Shown here: in pieces, positions 63,901-64,000 of the stretch
Numbering within the stretch: the stretch's first letter is position 1
Layout: every line of letters starts with the position of its first letter
Origin: Haematococcus lacustris
Lineage: Eukaryota; Chlorophyta; Chlorophyceae; Chlamydomonadales; Haematococcaceae
Direction: 5' to 3'
DNA length: 64,000 nucleotides
Assembly: GCA_030144725.1 (NCBI GenBank)
Contig: JASKMD010000008.1
Span: forward strand, 8,716,787-8,780,786
Translations under genes and position numbers: made by a program
The notes under the pieces: model-generated
Database searches by the model: none
The model's input: only the letters and a program-made list of their open reading frames with translations
Told to the model about the DNA's origin: nothing

Positions 63901-64000
63901 TATTGCTGGCCTCACCACGCCCTGCTGACCCCTCACCCCTGCAGACGATTTCTTCATTACCGCCTGCGAGGAGGTGGCAGAGTCCGACCCCCTGTTCTGG
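60961..64000 (+). CDS. Gamma-tubulin complex component (GCP family), 5' part
   Basis: Exons 60961-61041, 61112-61224, 61295-62105, 62544-63143, 63217-63454 and 63945 to the window end join in phase, giving 633 codons so far. ATG 60961 reads [20 protein letters not shown]. The GCP N-terminal (grip1) domain begins near [17 protein letters not shown], joined across an intron to [17 protein letters not shown]. Then come [48 protein letters not shown] and, in the last exon, [19 protein letters not shown], the family's EFFI...DPxFW element. GCPs build the gamma-tubulin complexes that nucleate microtubules at basal bodies and spindle poles. GCP5 or GCP6 type is likely; the C-terminal half is outside the window. 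A Glu/Ser-acidic and Pro-rich insert (about 110-300) precedes the domain. The 63144 donor (GTCGGC) is tentative. Confidence 0.75.
63467..63876. repeat. CCCCCT hexanucleotide satellite in GCP intron
   Basis: About 68 units of (CCCCCT)n start 12 bp after the 63455 donor. One 5-base unit near 63612 shifts the register by one. All ORFs over it (Ser-Pro, Pro-Pro, Arg-Gly) are artefacts. Confidence 0.95.

Overview
This is a window of nuclear DNA from an intron-rich, GC-rich green alga, most likely of the Chlamydomonadales and Haematococcus-like. The reasons are: many short exons with GT-AG introns that can be joined in phase; plant/algal-type genes (SnRK2-like kinase, plastid-type PDZ protein, gamma-tubulin complex component); a TGTAA polyadenylation signal; very long introns full of di- to hexanucleotide satellites; and many Fanzor-like (eukaryotic TnpB homologue) remnants. 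No bacterial features are present. All exon boundaries here were read by eye from splice consensus, phase and family similarity.

Layout. 0-2.5 kb: dispersed repeats and a decayed Fanzor copy (F1, minus). 2.9-7.6 kb: a plus-strand multi-exon gene of unknown function. 7.6-13.3 kb: repeat desert with a 0.4 kb direct-repeat pair, a retroelement-like relic and a 0.74 kb AGCCCC satellite. 13.3-21.9 kb and 25.7-32.1 kb: a tandem segmental duplication, each unit carrying one Ser/Thr kinase gene (A and B). Unit A has gained three large intronic satellites and a pogo-like transposase relic; unit B has gained two small insertions with clean target-site duplications. Between them lie a MULE-like MITE, a coiled-coil ORF and a 1 kb GGGGC satellite. 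32-34.5 kb: a Fanzor copy (F6, plus) broken by other insertions, including a 5'-truncated LINE. 36.2-40.2 kb: a small PDZ-domain gene whose 2.7 kb intron holds Fanzor copy F2 in antisense. 40.8-41.2 kb: a LINE 3' end inserted just upstream of a zinc-finger gene. 41.25-50.86 kb: that zinc-finger gene, about 1,415 aa, with Fanzor copies F3 and F4 antisense in two of its introns. 52.0-58.2 kb (minus): a complete 457-aa class I/II aminotransferase of the Aro8/AADAT type. 58.6-59.8 kb: Fanzor copy F5. 60.2-60.7 kb (minus): a 90-aa single-pass membrane protein. 60.96-64.0 kb: the 5' part of a gamma-tubulin complex component gene, running off the window.

The most interesting system is the Fanzor-like family. 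At least six copies lie in 60 kb. All look broken, and three sit antisense inside introns of apparently live genes. Five share a 3' non-coding segment with a conserved small hairpin, which is a candidate guide-RNA scaffold. Two copies share the same premature stop, which suggests amplification in trans. The second theme is satellite growth inside introns: the tandem kinase pair gives a direct before/after comparison.
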